Shown here one piece after another: positions 19,681 through 32,473 of a DNA stretch of 64,000 nucleotides (the first letter of the stretch is position 1; every line of letters begins with the position of its first letter). The notes beneath the pieces are model-generated. The model had not been told where the DNA came from. It worked only from the letters and a program-made list of their open reading frames with translations, and searched no databases. Source of the stretch: Coprinellus micaceus. Lineage: Eukaryota > Basidiomycota > Agaricomycetes > Agaricales > Psathyrellaceae. Location of the stretch: positions 744,001 through 808,000 of the forward strand of contig OX596335.1 of assembly GCA_951394405.1 (NCBI GenBank), read 5' to 3'. Made by a program: the position numbers and the translations under genes.

Positions 19681-21012
19681 TTAATAGGCTAGAACACATC
19701 GTTGAAGGGCAGCTGTGAAAAGTTCGGCGGAGGAGCCATCGGGGGCTAGGACATAAAGCTCCTCGAGATCGCGGTCGTGTTTATCCATGTACTGGGCGAT
19801 GCCCGACATCTGCGCCACCCTACATATTGCGGCGTGCAGCTTCAGATATCTCGGGTCGGGTAACTTCAGTGCAGGATCTGATGAGGTGAATGTGGTCTGG
19901 GTGGTGATCACACCTCGGAGGCGTCTCATGGTCCGTATTATATATGTGTTCGCGGGTTCGCCCTGCAGCGCAGCCATATGGTCAGACCTCGCTTCATAGA
20001 CCGCACTCGAAGATCGTGGCACTCACCTCCACTTCTTCAAACCACAGCCTCAAATCATCAAACTCTGCATGCACATCCGATGCCAGTGTCAACCCGTTCG
20101 ACAGTCTGTGAAAGTCGGCTCCCTTGAGTTCTTCAAGGTCGTTGATGCCACCGAACGCGGAGACATATTTCCACACATTCTCGGCGTAGGATTTCTGATA
20201 CAAATAAGACGTGGTTGCGAGTGCATAAATGCTTAGCTGACCTTGGATATGTTCTCAAGGCCTTGATTGGTGGACGGAGGGAAAATGTGGCAGAAATTTG
20301 TCGCAGCGGCCATGGCGCCATTGTTCATAGCTTCTCTAGCCACGGGTACATCGTCAGCTGTGCTATCAACGCACCCAGTGGCCATGCAGCGATACCCATC
20401 GCGCTTGAGAGCCTTCCAAATTGCTTAACGACGTCAGGGTAGGGGAGAAGGGAGGGACTCACAGCGCGTTTCGCAGCTCTATGATCTTTAGGCGCCGGCT
20501 CTATCGGGCCAGAGAACAAGTCCCCGTTTTGGTCGAACGACGGACGGCTGGGGTGTTCCGAAGGAGGTGGCGTTACCCCCTTGCTCTGTCGGACTGTCCG
20601 ATACGTTAATCGGGCTGAACGGGGTAAAAGCAAATCACTGACAAAGGCGGATGATATGGTTTATACAGGTTTCAGCCAGCTGATTCATTTTTTCTCTGCA
20701 CCCATTGCACCCAATTATCTCATCGGCGACGATGCGCTTGGCGCCAGTATGGAGAGTTTCGGTGAGGAGGTACCCAAGGCATCGTCCATATACAACCTCC
20801 TTCGCATATTCCTCTTCCTTGCTTTTGGTCGTCGCTTCCTGTTTCGAGAGTTGAGCGACTTCCTCGTGTTTCAAGCACTGATCGTAGGCAGCGCGGAACA
20901 GCGCATGTAGATCCTTGTGGAAGGGGTTTGGAGGAAGGGGTCGGTTGGTTTCAACGGCGGGGATGGTGGTCATGAGGAGAGGGGTTGGGCCACAGTGACA
21001 GGTCACGCTCAT
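19681..21012 (-). CDS. HNH nuclease-domain protein (HNH_2 type)
   Basis: Five exons: 21012 or 20973 to about 20645, about 20605-20463, 20412-20242, 20194-20027 and 19962-19681. Roughly 340 residues. The ordered part contains ALKRDGYRCMATG, then NFCHIFPPST (first His of the HNH triad), then HRLSNGLTLASDVHAEFDD, which supplies the Asn and second His. LRLWFEEVE follows, then a C-terminal helix ending RDLEELYVLAPDGSS. This layout matches the HNH_2-domain proteins that are widespread in basidiomycete genomes. The expected chemistry is metal-dependent nucleic-acid cleavage; its role in these fungi is not established. The N-terminal exon has a CxxC pair (GCNGC). The second intron boundary is uncertain (two donors 4 bp apart); the others are canonical. 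Confidence 0.72.
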
Positions 21013-21428
21013 TGTCACTTGGAGCCTGCCCAAAAACAGCAGCCCCTATTGTGGTCATTGGCAGGAACAGACCTTTGGAGGCTCTGAGGGAAAGTAGGGT
21101 GGAGATACAGGCAGGCAAAGGAATTGTTCAGCCGTCGCTCGCCAGAGGAAGCTTCAGGTCATGAGAAGAACGCGACGAAGCCCCTTTATGGTGATTGTAC
21201 CATGAAGGGCAGTTCATCAGAGTCACAGGACTCCGAGAACAAGGACTTCAGAACTCCAAGGACCAACTTGAACGTCAGTTGGGCGAGGCTGGCCAGATGG
21301 GTGTCCACCTTGGGGGATTGTAGACGCCATTGAAACCTCGGAGGAGATGGGACCGTTTGGCGCCCGTACGCGTATGATCGTGCAGTTATTTAATAAGTAA
21401 CTTGAGGTGAGGAATAGAGCTCTTGAGG

Positions 21429-22262
21429 TCACAGCGTCCTACTCTGCCACAGCTTTCCAACAGGCTGCGTTAAACCGCCTCTCACCAGGCGCTGCACGCT
21501 CGCCCACATCTCTTCGGCCACAGCGTCCCTCTCCTTACCGGCATCGATGTCGATCCACTTGGTCCCAGGGGTCGGCCCATCCGGCTGGTGTTGTTCGGAC
21601 GAGGTCTCCTCCCCGAGCCGCTTGAACGCCTGCCGCACCCGTGCCTGCATCTCCTCCTTTTCGTATCTCTCCTCTCCGTAACCACCTCGCAACCTAGCTT
21701 GCTCTGGTGCAATGTCGAGGAAGAGGACTGCATCGGGCGCAGGAAGGCCGATGTCCGGAGCTCTGCACCACTCGAAGGGGAGCTTTGGGGTTGTGGAACT
21801 TGGCTCAGAGGGCGAGGATTCGACCTTGGATGCAGAGAACGCGATCCCGGAGAATGCGTATCGGTCTGCGATGACGGTAACCCCTTCATTCAAAAGCTTC
21901 TCTATTGTCGACCTGGTCGCATGAATGGGTCAAGGCTTGCTTTCCCCCGGACCTTGGCCACACTCACGCAAGCTCCCAACGATTGACAGAAAACAGGAGG
22001 TGGATAACATGATCGTCCAACTCTGATGCCGACTTGAGGTACGAGTCTATCATTTGCCCAATTGTCGTGGTTCTATCTGTGCTTTCTGTGAGCAGACTGA
22101 GCTCGAAACAAACAGACAAGAGAATCGCGTACCGGGGAACTTGAGCAGTTTGCTGGAAATCCCCTCCATCTCAAGTCGCTCCTGCAGCAGAGCTGTCTGA
22201 GTTGTCTTCCCCGACCTATCAAGTCCCTCGATGACAATGAACGGCGCTCTTTTCGATCCCAT
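21429..22262 (-). CDS. CDC8: Thymidylate kinase
   Basis: Three exons (22133-22262, 21968-22076, 21429-21912) give 240 residues, slightly longer than yeast Cdc8 because of an insertion near residue 110. The P-loop is EGLDRSGKTTQT at residues 11-22. DRTTTIGQMIDSYL and HVIHLLFSVNRWE follow, then the DR(Y/H) motif in VIADRYAFSGIAFSASK, and a lid region with Arg residues. It phosphorylates dTMP to dTDP with ATP in dTTP synthesis. Start: the ATG at 22262, six residues before the first strand. It is transcribed away from the UBR1 gene, and the two share a 455-bp upstream region. Confidence 0.92.
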
Positions 22263-22717
22263 CTCTCGTCGGGTGTTTGGGTTCAAGGTGGTTCAAGACC
22301 AACCTCGATACTCCATTCAGAGCAACAGTCACTACGAAATCCTTGGTGCATGTCGTGGATTCGAGGAGACGGCCTCGCACTAGTGGTCGTATTAAGACAT
22401 TTAAATGCCAATAGACATGATACGGTCCGTTCAAAGAATCAGCGAGGAGGAGGGGAGGAGGACAAGAAACTGGGCAGTTGCTTCGGTGTGACCCTAATTT
22501 GAGGTCAGTGATATGACGTTGCCGTCAATTGCAACCGCGTGTTCTCCTTCCTCCACAACGCCCAGGATACTTTGAGGTCATTCTGCCATTTTCTGAAGCT
22601 CTATGCCCTCTTAGGATCGTTGGAATTTCACCTCTACTTCAAGAGACCTTTGGCGAGCCAATTTCCACGAACCTGCGCAATAGGAGGCCATAGGCATACC
22701 CAAGTCGACCAAGCAAG
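22263..22717. promoter_or_regulatory. Divergent promoter region between thymidylate kinase and UBR1
   Basis: 455 bp separate the two start codons on opposite strands, so both promoters must lie here or overlap. No TATA box stands out next to either gene. No other gene is seen. Confidence 0.6.
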
Positions 22718-25700
22718 ATGGCCCATCGTCTCAGTCAGGACCCGAGGAGCGATCCTCTCTCGGATCTGAGGTTCTCGCTGGAGATCATGCCCGGGTCGAG
22801 GAAGTTTGTGTTTAACGCGTCTGCGAGAGCAGAGATCTTGACGAAGCTGAACGCGTCACTTATGGGGTCCAACCACAAGTACTTCCTCCCCAAAGGCGTG
22901 AACAACGTCCCCCAGCATCAGCTTCTGAGCGACTACCAGGCGAGCATCCTCTTTGGAGGGGCAGGGAAGGATGAAGAAGCAGTGGAAGGGCGACCATGTA
23001 GCCATATTTTCAAGAAGGGGGAGACGTGCTACCGGTGCAAGTGAGTCGCTCGTGATTGGGGATCTGGACGTGCGGTGACCATTGTCCAGAGATTGTGCAC
23101 TGGATGATAGCTGCGTCATGTGTGCGAGGTGCTTTCACGGCAGTGATCATTCTGGCCACACGATATCCTTCTTCATATCCACTCAGTCGGGAGGATGCTG
23201 CGATTGCGGCGACGAAGAAGCCTGGAGGCACAACATCGAATGCAAACACCATCCATACAACTCCTCTTCAAGCCCTCTACCTGTACCCCAAGGTCCCTTA
23301 CCTGACACCCTTCCTTCTACCTCTTCGACCATTGACGCCCTCCCACAATCCTTGCAGGACTCGATGCACCGAACAATCGCCTTTGCGATTGACTTTGTTC
23401 TCGACGTGCTGGACTACTCCCCCGACGAACCCAGCATCCCTCTGAACGAGACAGATCTCCGCCTTCAGCCAACCGCCGATCCCATGGCGAAGGATGTGTT
23501 CTGCCTCGTGCTCTGGAACGACGACAAGCACTCATTCGAGGAGGTCAAGACCGTCATTCTCGAGTTGACTGGGAAGGGAAACGGGCCTGACCGAGAGAAA
23601 GAGGTGGAAGGCATGGTGCGGAGGCTGGAGGACGAAGGACGTGTTATGATTGAGATGAACGTGGTGAACACCAACCCCACGATGCACGGGCAGCAGCACG
23701 CCAAGCTGCTCGAGATGGCGCATTCGATGGCACAGATCGACATGGGCATCACCATCAGGAGGGCCTATGATACCTTTTGTGAACAGGTCGCGGCGGTCAT
23801 CATTGAATGGCTCCTGGATATTTCTAGAGCCCGAGCCGGTTCTGACAATCTCATCCTGAGGGAAGTCCTCGCTCAAGAGCTCCTGATGCCCAGACGGAGA
23901 GATGCCTTTGGATTTAGCAAGAGTAACTCGGCGACGATACTACCGATATCCGCGGCCACTATCAAGGAGATTCCCAACCCCACGAGGCTGGACTACATGC
24001 TTGTATACCATGGCAAGTTGTGGAAGAAATTAAGGCTCGGCTTGAAGGAAATCTACGCTTCTATCATTTCTCTCAGTAGAACCCACAAGTTGACAATAGG
24101 TGCGTAAGCCCGTTGTCACGAACATTCAATCCTAACGCTGTTATAGCCGGACACTACGCCGGGATGTACCACCGGATTGTGGACACCTACCTACTTTTAG
24201 ATCGCGAGACGGAAAGCTCCATCAAGTATTTCTCCCTTCAATTGTTCACCGTCCCCTCTGTTGCAACCCACCTCGTCAAGAACCACCGGATCATCCCCCG
24301 ACTCCTCAACCTCCTCGTGAACTTCTTCACCAATCCTCACCGTCCGCCCGAGAAGCGGACCATCCACCAAGCTCCTTCGATCTCGCCCTTCTACCCACCA
24401 ACGGCTGGGAACTTCCAGAGCGGCGGGAGCGCAAGCGTCGTGAATATGTACCCAATCTCCTCGCACGTGCATTCCATCTATAACGCCAATCAATCGTATA
24501 TTCCCGTCAATCAGCAACTCCAGCACCTCCAGGCTCACCCTACAATGGAAGTCGAGTCAATACCTTTCAAGTCGAAGCGGTTCATGCCCATCTTCAGTGA
24601 TCTTCGGTATCTCATGCAAACAACACCGGTCCAACTGCTGTTGGCGGAACCCTCTGGCGTAAGCTGGGTCCAGAACAAACGTAAGTCAGCTACTCAATCT
24701 CAGCCGCATTCGCCTGATCTATTTCTTAGCACTTATCACGGGCCATATCAGCTACATCCTTCCCGTGGCCCAAACTTGTCAACTCTTCATGTTCATCCAA
24801 CCCAACCGGCGCGCTGCGAATGTCCACGTCGAGTATGAAACCGATGCGTGGATTAGCGTGTTCAACGTCACTCTTAGTCTCAGTCGGGTAGTCAGGGTTC
24901 TAGGAGGGGCTTACGCGAACGCTTCAAAGACTTTGGGAGACATCGCGAGGCCTGATGGCACCGTCGTTCACAGAGGCACCAGGGAGATTGTTGAGGCCCT
25001 CGAAGTGGTGTTAACCTGCCTGGTGGGTATCTGCCGCACGAACGGAGGTGACCTTCCGTTCCCCAAGGATGCCCCGCTGCTGCTTTCCGCGCTGCACGCC
25101 CGGATGGGTCAACGTATGTGGCTTGATTTGCTCATCTCTCCCTAGGACTTATCCCTTCGCAGCTTACAACCCCAATTTCTACTTCAACCCAGTGTTGATG
25201 ACCCTCGACAAGACCAAGTTCTCTCCCATTGACTACCACCGGGTGACGTTCGGTATGGGATCGACCAGTGGCAAGGGCAAGAACCGGACAAGAACCTATG
25301 AAGTTGTCAAGTTCGATGTCGCCGATGGGTGGGTCAGCTTCCACCATTCCCTCTACTGGTTGCTGGCCGAGTTATATAAGAGCACGCATCTTCTGAGTGA
25401 GGAGCAGTTCAGGAGCGAGTTTGACGGGACCGAGTTTAGGGCATACCAGAGCTTGAGGGACGTTGTGTTAAGGTGCGCCGGCGGGGAGAAGGGCGTGTTA
25501 GCTTTGCTGGATTACCCCCTCAGAGGTATGTGCAGGCCAGACAAACCGTGTCTTATCCGTTCCTGATGAAGTGTGCGTGTAGTCCTCGTCATGGTTGCTC
25601 AGATCAGGGTTGGCCTCTGGGTTCGGAATGGGTTCGCAATTCGTGGTCAGCTCATGCACTACCGCGACTACATGCTCCGAGAGCTGTGCTTCGACCAAGA

Positions 25701-28700
25701 CCTCTTCAATCTCCAAACCGCGCTTGTCCTCCTGGATCCCGATGTCGTACTCGTCACGATGCTCGATCGGTTCAACCTCACCACATACTTCAACGGTGTT
25801 GCAGACGAAGATGAAGAGGAGGAAGAAAGCCACGCAGAGGACAGCGACGAGGGGTCTTCGAGGACGAGCCCGTACAAGACTAGCTACGGCGAGATCTCAC
25901 AACTCTGTGGCATGGTCGAGGAACTCCTTTTCGTGCTCATCACCATCCTCAGCGAGAATGCGTCAGCATCCAGGATGCCCATCCCGACTGCCGTTCGCCG
26001 CGAAATCGTACACGCACTTGCCATGGGTCCTTGTGGGTTTACGGAGCTGACGAAGAGAGTCGCCGAACGCTTTGGCGAGCACCCGGAGTTCGAGAAGATA
26101 CTCAACCAGGTTGCGGTATTCCGGCCTCCCGAGGGACACAACGATGTCGGGCTCTACGAGCTCCGCGAGGATGTCCTATTCGAGGACGTCAACCCGTTCT
26201 TCTTCCACTACACCCGCAACAGGAGAGAAGAGGTTGAGAACACATTACGGGCTAAGCTCAAGAAGAAGCTGGCGAAGGAGGGCAAGCGCGACCAGGAGTG
26301 GGTGTACATCCCCAAAAGGTTTGGTGTGCAGGAGGGCGTGTACAAGGATATCCCAGACGTCTTCGAGAGCGAAGTCCTGCTCCAGATCATGTTCTACACG
26401 GTGTTCAACGTGTTGGTCCTGACAGAGGGCAGCCAAGGGTCAGACTCGAAGGAAGGCGCCCCAAGTGCCGGTACGCCCCCATCCGGAGAGGCGATCCTCG
26501 ACCAAGCCCTCCACCTTATCATGCTCGCCCTTGTAGAGAAGGAGGACAGCTTCAGTCTCTTGGCCGCTGTACGCAAGTTTGAGGAGGACCGCAACCTCAT
26601 CGATGTCATCTGCGCGCTAGAATACCACGAGCAATACAAGCCCTACCGTGCCCGCGTACAGTGGATCCTGGAGAAGATGGCCACCTTTGTCCCGAACGAA
26701 GTCGCCGCTAAACGGCGCGAATACGAAGCTCTTCGTCCTGCGGTGGACCCTGAAGAGGCGAGGAAGAAGGCAGCGAAGGCCAGGCAGGAGGCGATCATGC
26801 AGCAGATGAAGGCGCAGCAGGCCAGCTTCGCGATCAACTTTGACGATATGGATGACGAAGACGACGATATGAGCGTCGATGAGCCGGGGAATGCGGAGGG
26901 GGAGGCCAATGTATCGTTTGGGACGTGCATTGTGTGTCAGGAGGAGCTCCTTGCAACTGGAAAGACTTTTGGAGCCCTTGGGCTGGTTCAGCCAAGTCGG
27001 TTCGTCAGGAAGCATCCGGATAGCCAGCATCACACCTACCTCAATGAGGTTCTGACCATGGGCACGAATCTCGACAGGGCGACCAACACGAAGGAGCCTT
27101 TCCCGCCACTTGACGCAGACGTTCAGGACGCCAAGGCTGCGAGCTCCTCAACGGTCTTTGAAGGGTTCCCGTCCAACTACACTCGTTTCGGTCTCGTATC
27201 CTCTGTCTGTACCCACATGATGCATCTGGAGTGCTTCCAAGTCTACAGCATCTCCATCCGTCAACGACATCGTGCTCAGCCCACCAGAAACCACCCGGAG
27301 AGTATACCACGCAAGGAGTACATCTGCCCTCTCTGCAAGAGCCTCGGAAACGTCATCCTGCCTGTCATCAATCCTTCGACCGCGGTGCTCAACGACACTC
27401 CCTTCCCCGACTGGATTCGGGCAGCTGGAATCAACATCCTGAAGTCCAAGCCTGACCCGCTGCTTGAGTCATTGCAGATCCGGAATGGAACTGGAGAGTT
27501 TGTGTTCTGGGCAGCACAAGATCCCGGGTATTCGAGTGCGGTTCGCGGCAATAACACTGAGGGAAAGCCGGAGCTACTCGAGGCTGCGAAGATGCTTGAC
27601 ACCGTCATGGTCGTTTCCAAGTCCTTCTCTCAACAGACAAGACACCTGCGCGACCGACCAGAGCCAGAGGTTGGAGATCGTGGCGCGGGGTTGTACCTTC
27701 CAGAAGAGCTCCTTGGATATACGATAGCTCAGATCGAGACCGCCCAAAGAGGCATTGAGGCAGCGAAGGGTGGAGTGGCGGCCGATAACCTGACTGAGGG
27801 CCAGACGAAGATGGTTCGTGGGTTGGTTTCTGTGTTGACGCGGTTGGCTGCACTCCAGTTCAAAGGTCGGCCAGAGGAAGGGAGGGATGCAGTGCGGCAG
27901 GCCATCATCAAGAGGTTGCTGCCAGAGTGGAGCCGAACTTCCCTTACCTCGTTCCATGTCCCCCTCCTGCTGAGAGACCCATTCACGATCCTAGTAGAAA
28001 CCGCCGCGGTCGCGCCTGACATCCTCGGTCATGTTCTAGTCTTGACCTACTATGCCGCCCTTGCGCGGGCAGTCATCGGCCTTGTCTACATCTTGAACAA
28101 GACCAGGAGCTATTCTATCACGCAAATCCAGCGCCGAGCACACGAGGACATATTTGGGGACGTACGCATGTTCTTCATGTCCGTTGTCCGCCACTCTCCA
28201 GTCTTCGAGCACACCGCGACCCTCGCATTCGAGACGTTTGGAGAAGGACGAATCGAGAAGCTCCTTTACGCATTCACCCTTCCCTTCCTCCGACGCGCGG
28301 CTATTCTCTGCCGCTCCATCCTCCCTAACTCCTTCCCCTCTCCCCCTGCAGCTAGTGCTAACGTATGCGAATACACCCGCCTCCTCAACATGCTCGGTAT
28401 CCCTCCCCTCTCCGATCTTCCCAACCAAGACACACTGCAAAATGCGCTGTCGGGCTGGTGTGCGCATTATGGTCACACACACAACGTGTCACAACTCAAC
28501 TGCGGGGTGATGCTCGACTACCCGGGGATTTATCGCATGGCAAGGCTGCCGTTGGCGCTCGATACGCTGTTCACGTTTCCAGAGAAGTTCTTGACGTGTG
28601 CGAGGTGCAATATGGTGAGCAACGATCCGGGTGTGTGTCTCATTTGCGGGACTGTGGTCTGCGTTCAGAGTAGTTGCTGTGTGGATGAGGACTACAACAA

Positions 28701-29116
28701 TCGGGGGGAATGCAATATGCATACGAGAGAGTGCGTCCTCTGATTCCCCTTCTTGTCGTGGTGGTGCGCTTACGATGCTCTTCTTGTCTTCTGCAGGTGT
28801 GGGGGCATGACCGGGGTTTACTATTGCATCAAGAAATGCGTTATCTTGTGGTTGAACGCGGGGAATGGGTCCTTCTATCCATCTCCTTATCTCGACGCGC
28901 ACGGGGAGCCGGACTTGCAAATGAAGTGGGTCGATACCGTGTTGCACGTTCTGGGAATTTTGGATGCTAATGTCACACAGACGAGGACGGAGACAGTTCC
29001 TGCACCAGGCTCGTATTGAGGAGGCCCGAAAGTTGTGGCTGACCCACGGCGTCCCGACCATCGTCGCGCGGAAGTTGGAGAGCACCCTGGATTCCGGGGG
29101 ATGGGAGACGATGTGA
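22718..29116 (+). CDS. UBR1: N-recognin E3 ubiquitin ligase, UBR1 type
   Basis: Eight exons (22718-23040, 23090-24099, 24147-24680, 24730-25113, 25163-25525, 25583-28730, 28797-28925, 28981-29116) join to 2,008 residues, close to yeast Ubr1 (about 1,950). The UBR box (residues about 93-165) reads CSHIFKKGETCYRC ... CVMCARCFHGSDHSGH ... GGCCDCGDEEAW with the zinc Cys/His pattern; it binds type-1 (basic) N-degrons. A ClpS-like segment (FCLVLWNDDKHSFEEV, about 235) would bind bulky hydrophobic N-termini. A RING-type finger starts CIVCQEEL (about 1,320) and resumes CTHMMHLECF ... YICPLCKSLGN. The C-terminal UBR autoinhibitory region includes CARCNMVSNDPGVCLICG and ends LWLTHGVPTIVARKLE. A DE-rich patch lies before the RING. 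It works in the N-degron pathway with an E2 of the Rad6 class. All splice sites are GT-AG. Confidence 0.95.
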
Positions 29117-29329
29117 GATGCGAACGGGAGGGTTGGATATACTTGTACATAGATCTTGAATCTTCTTGTTGTATCCCGTAATATATTACTTCTTGACTAC
29201 CATACTGGATACGAAGCCGGAAGCATTTGGTGCGTGTTTGGCGCCCAGGCGGCAGTCACGAATGACGCGGACGGAAGCTTTGCTTGACAAATAGTTGAAA
29301 CACCAGCTTGACCACTAACCACCACCATC

Positions 29330-30435
29330 ATGCATCGACCACCAGCAGCCCTTTCACCCAAGGCCGCCGCATTCCTGGCTGCCATTCCTACATTCACCTA
29401 TGCTCTATATCGTATCCTCAACAGGAGACCGAGTTCGAGCAGAGCCTGGTCCGTTCCCAGAGTTGGCGAACGTGTTCTCGTCCTTGGAGGAACGAGCGGC
29501 ATAGGTAGAACGATAGCGAGAAAATACGCGGAGCGAGGGGCCCGAGTATGCATCGTAGGACGGAGGGAGGCCCTCCTCGACGAGGTCGTGGGTGAATGTC
29601 GACGCGCTGCGGGGACTTCTACTTCAGAAACGGATATCATTGGCATCCGAGGCGACTTCACCGAGGTGGAGGACATGGTTCGGGTACGCGCTGAACTCCT
29701 GACACGTACGCTCCTTACACTCTCTGTGAAGCGCGATACTGACAGTCACTCTCTCCTCGGTATAGGATGGGGGGGTCTGGACACTTTGGTCGTCTCGGCT
29801 GGTGTATCAGCCTTACAACCTCTTCTTGCCGTAGCGGGTGCGGATTGCAAGGGCAGCGCCCTCACCCCTATGCACACGACGCTGGAGGGAATCCAGAAGA
29901 CTTCCGACGTTTCGTTGGCCGCAATCAAAGGGAACTATACTGGACCTCTAATCGCCGCTGTTACTTTCGTAAGTTCGGGGAACTACGTCTCGATAGCCGG
30001 TCCTCATCATTCCTACAGATTCCAATGCTCTCGGCGACTTCGAAGTCTCCCAGTATCGCCCTCATAAACACCTTGGCTTCTATAATCCCCGCGCCAACGC
30101 GGTCACTTTACGCCTCGACCAAAGGAGCTGGTCTCATCCTCTACCAGTCCCTCGCCATCGAACACCCGCAAATCACCTTTACTCACTTCATGCCCGCGAC
30201 GGTAGAAGGCGACTTCCGTGCATCCGCCGTCGACTCTGGTCCCGTACGCGAAAAAGATCCTAACAAGCATGGCCTAAAGCGTGAAGACGTTGCAAGGAGG
30301 TGCATAGAAGCTGTTGATCACAAGGAAAAGGCAGTGTTCATGCCCCGCTTCATGCGCGTTGCACATCTGCTTTACTGGCTGGTGCCCTCATACGTCGAGA
30401 AGAAGGCGAGCTTGAAGTACAATTTTGAAAACTAG
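29330..30435 (+). CDS. Short-chain dehydrogenase/reductase with N-terminal membrane segment
   Basis: Three exons (29330-29705, 29766-29968, 30019-30435) give 331 residues. A hydrophobic stretch at residues 12-30 (AAAFLAAIPTFTYALYRI) suggests an anchor in the ER or lipid-droplet membrane. The nucleotide-binding motif is LGGTSGIGRTIA, residues 53-64. The catalytic Ser and YASTK motif (about 245-250) are present. Dinucleotide-dependent oxidoreduction of a hydrophobic substrate (a ketosteroid or ketosphinganine-like alcohol or ketone) is plausible, but the substrate cannot be named. The first intron contains an ATACTGAC branch site. Extending exon 1 to 29705 restores the RWGGLDTLVVSAG frame. It converges with the aminotransferase gene 124 bp downstream. 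Confidence 0.85.
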
Positions 30436-30558
30436 CCGCGTCACCCGCTCACTCTTCTGCCTCCTTGATAAGATATGTGAATGATATATTCCAAAGCGTC
30501 CAGATGATGGGTAGATGAAGCGACGCGGATATATGTGCTACAGGTATGGTCCAAGCGT

Positions 30559-32020
30559 CTATGCCACAGGCACAGACCAACCCCCGAACTGGGTCTTGCC
30601 AGTTTGGATATCGGTCAACCTGGAACACACGGCCTTACCGATAGGACCGTGGCCTCCATCGTGTTCGGGGAGGACGACCTCCTCATCTCCCCATGCAGAG
30701 TAGCCGATGCGACCAACAGGCGCTACGACGACGGCCGTCCCGCAACCAAAGATCTCGAGGAGCCTGCCGGCGTCGGACCAAGCCTTGATTTCGGGCATGG
30801 TAATAATGCGTTCTTGGATATAAGTCTTTTGGGTAATGCCGGGGAGGGGCGCGGTGGAGGCGCCATGTGCATTGAGAAGTTCGATGACGGATGAACGGGT
30901 TACGCCGGGGAGGATGGTACCGTCGAGTGGGGGCGTGAAGACGTCGATGTCTGGAAGATCGGTCAGTTGAAGCGTGTTGACAAGATTTGTGTGCAGCTCA
31001 CCCCCGTCATCCCGCTTCACCACAACAAACACATTCATGGCTCCAACCTCCGTAATCTTGTCCTCTAAAAGCCAAAGGATCTGGTCATATCCCTTCTTCG
31101 CCGCCTCCCTCTGCGGTAGGAATCCTGGAGCGTAGTTCAGGCCAAGCTTGTGGCCCCCAGTCCCTCCAGGCCACGCCCTAACGTTCTCATTCACAGCCAA
31201 TAGCGACACTGCTCGGGCCTTGCCCTTGAAGTAAGGGCCAGTGGGGGTGGCAATGACATAGAGGCATGCACTGTCGGAGGCAGTGACGCCGAGAGCGGGA
31301 CGGGTGCCGATGACGGTAGGGCGGAGGTAGAGACTATGCCCGGGCTTGTTGGGGATCCAACGCTTCTCGATGGCGACGAGGCGCTTGATGAGGGTGAGGA
31401 GGGCGTCGGTGCTGAAAGGCTGGAATTTATGGGTTAAAATGCTTGTATTGGAGAGGATGCGGGGGACGTACGGGAAGGGCGACGCGAGCGGCGGACCTGG
31501 TCAGCCGTTCCATGTTCTTTTGCGGCCTGAACAATCGAGGCTCGCCATCCGGACCAACGTAGGCCTACAGTGACAGCGAGCAACAATGGTAAGTAATTGA
31601 TACTATGTCAGAAGGTTCGGAACGGACCTTCATGCCCTCGAAAACGTTGGGGCAGTATTGGAAACATGAGGCCATAGGGTCCAGCACGAGAGGTCCGTAA
31701 GGCTTGATTTCAGGGGCTCCCCACCCCTTGACGGGGTCGTAGTTGACGATTAGCATATGGTCGGTTTGGATCTACAGAGTCGAGTCATGAGCTCGGATAC
31801 ATCTCCAACATGTACCTGGCACTCACTTGTCCAAAGACCATATTCTCCGGGTCAGGCAGCTGCTTGAGCTGCTCTGCAGGTATTACGACGAGCTTAGAGG
31901 CCTGAGCATCGATGGAAAAGGGGTCAGCTTCGCGTCGATCCTGAGTTCCGTGGCTGTGGGGAAAGTGGGGCCGGCGCTTACATCGAGTTCAGCAGGTGCA
32001 GGTTGGTTTTCGATGGCCAT
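30559..32020 (-). CDS. BAT2: Branched-chain amino acid aminotransferase
   Basis: Five exons (31982-32020, 31827-31901, 31628-31771, 31472-31564, 30559-31419) give 403 residues, normal for fungal class-IV BCATs. Visible landmarks are NYDPVKGWGAPEI and QYCPNVFEGMKAY near the N-terminus, the PLP-binding Lys in GGHKLGLNYAP (about residue 205), EVGAMNVFVV, and LDGTILPGVTRSS. It catalyses reversible transfer of the amino group between Leu, Ile or Val and 2-oxoglutarate with PLP. The start MAIENQPAPAELD has no obvious mitochondrial presequence, so the cytosolic form is more likely; the symbol reflects that inference. The mitochondrial BAT1 form remains possible through an undetected upstream exon. 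Confidence 0.9.
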
Positions 32021-32473
32021 GTTCAGCGAACTGGAATGTGGGAGGAGGGAGGGGAGAGGTGTAGAGAGGCGGTGGTAAAGAAGCGAATTGCAGGGCTGGG
32101 AGGAGTCATTTATTGTGCTGGATGTGATGATAGAATACGCGAATGAAAATTTGTTTTTCCGTGTTCCGTGCGACCAGCGACGGAAGAATTTAGCCCATCT
32201 TATCTTATCTCGGTGTCCTGGTCATCATGCTGATCACGAAGCACAAAGCAAGCGCCCATAAATCATCATTGAGCGCCTAAAGAACAGCAGTAAGGGTTTA
32301 ACAACCCTATAAACTAGGGAACTGCATGTCTATGGATGGGGTAGGTTTCTACAGGATACAAAAAGAGTGACAACGTGGGTATCAGGTACACGAATAGATG
32401 CACACCTACACCGCCCATTATTGGCGGAGCATAACCTTCAGAATGGGCCAAAGAACGAGGAAAGAATACAAAT
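32021..32473. other. Intergenic between BCAT and glutaminase-like gene
   Basis: Promoter side of the aminotransferase; an AATAAATG-type AT-rich patch lies at about 32109-32116, some 90 bp upstream of its ATG. It is followed by the 3' flank of the glutaminase-like gene. No other gene is seen. Confidence 0.45.

Noticed and set aside
21588..21986. Plus-strand frame of 132 codons
   Set aside because: Antisense of thymidylate kinase exon 3.
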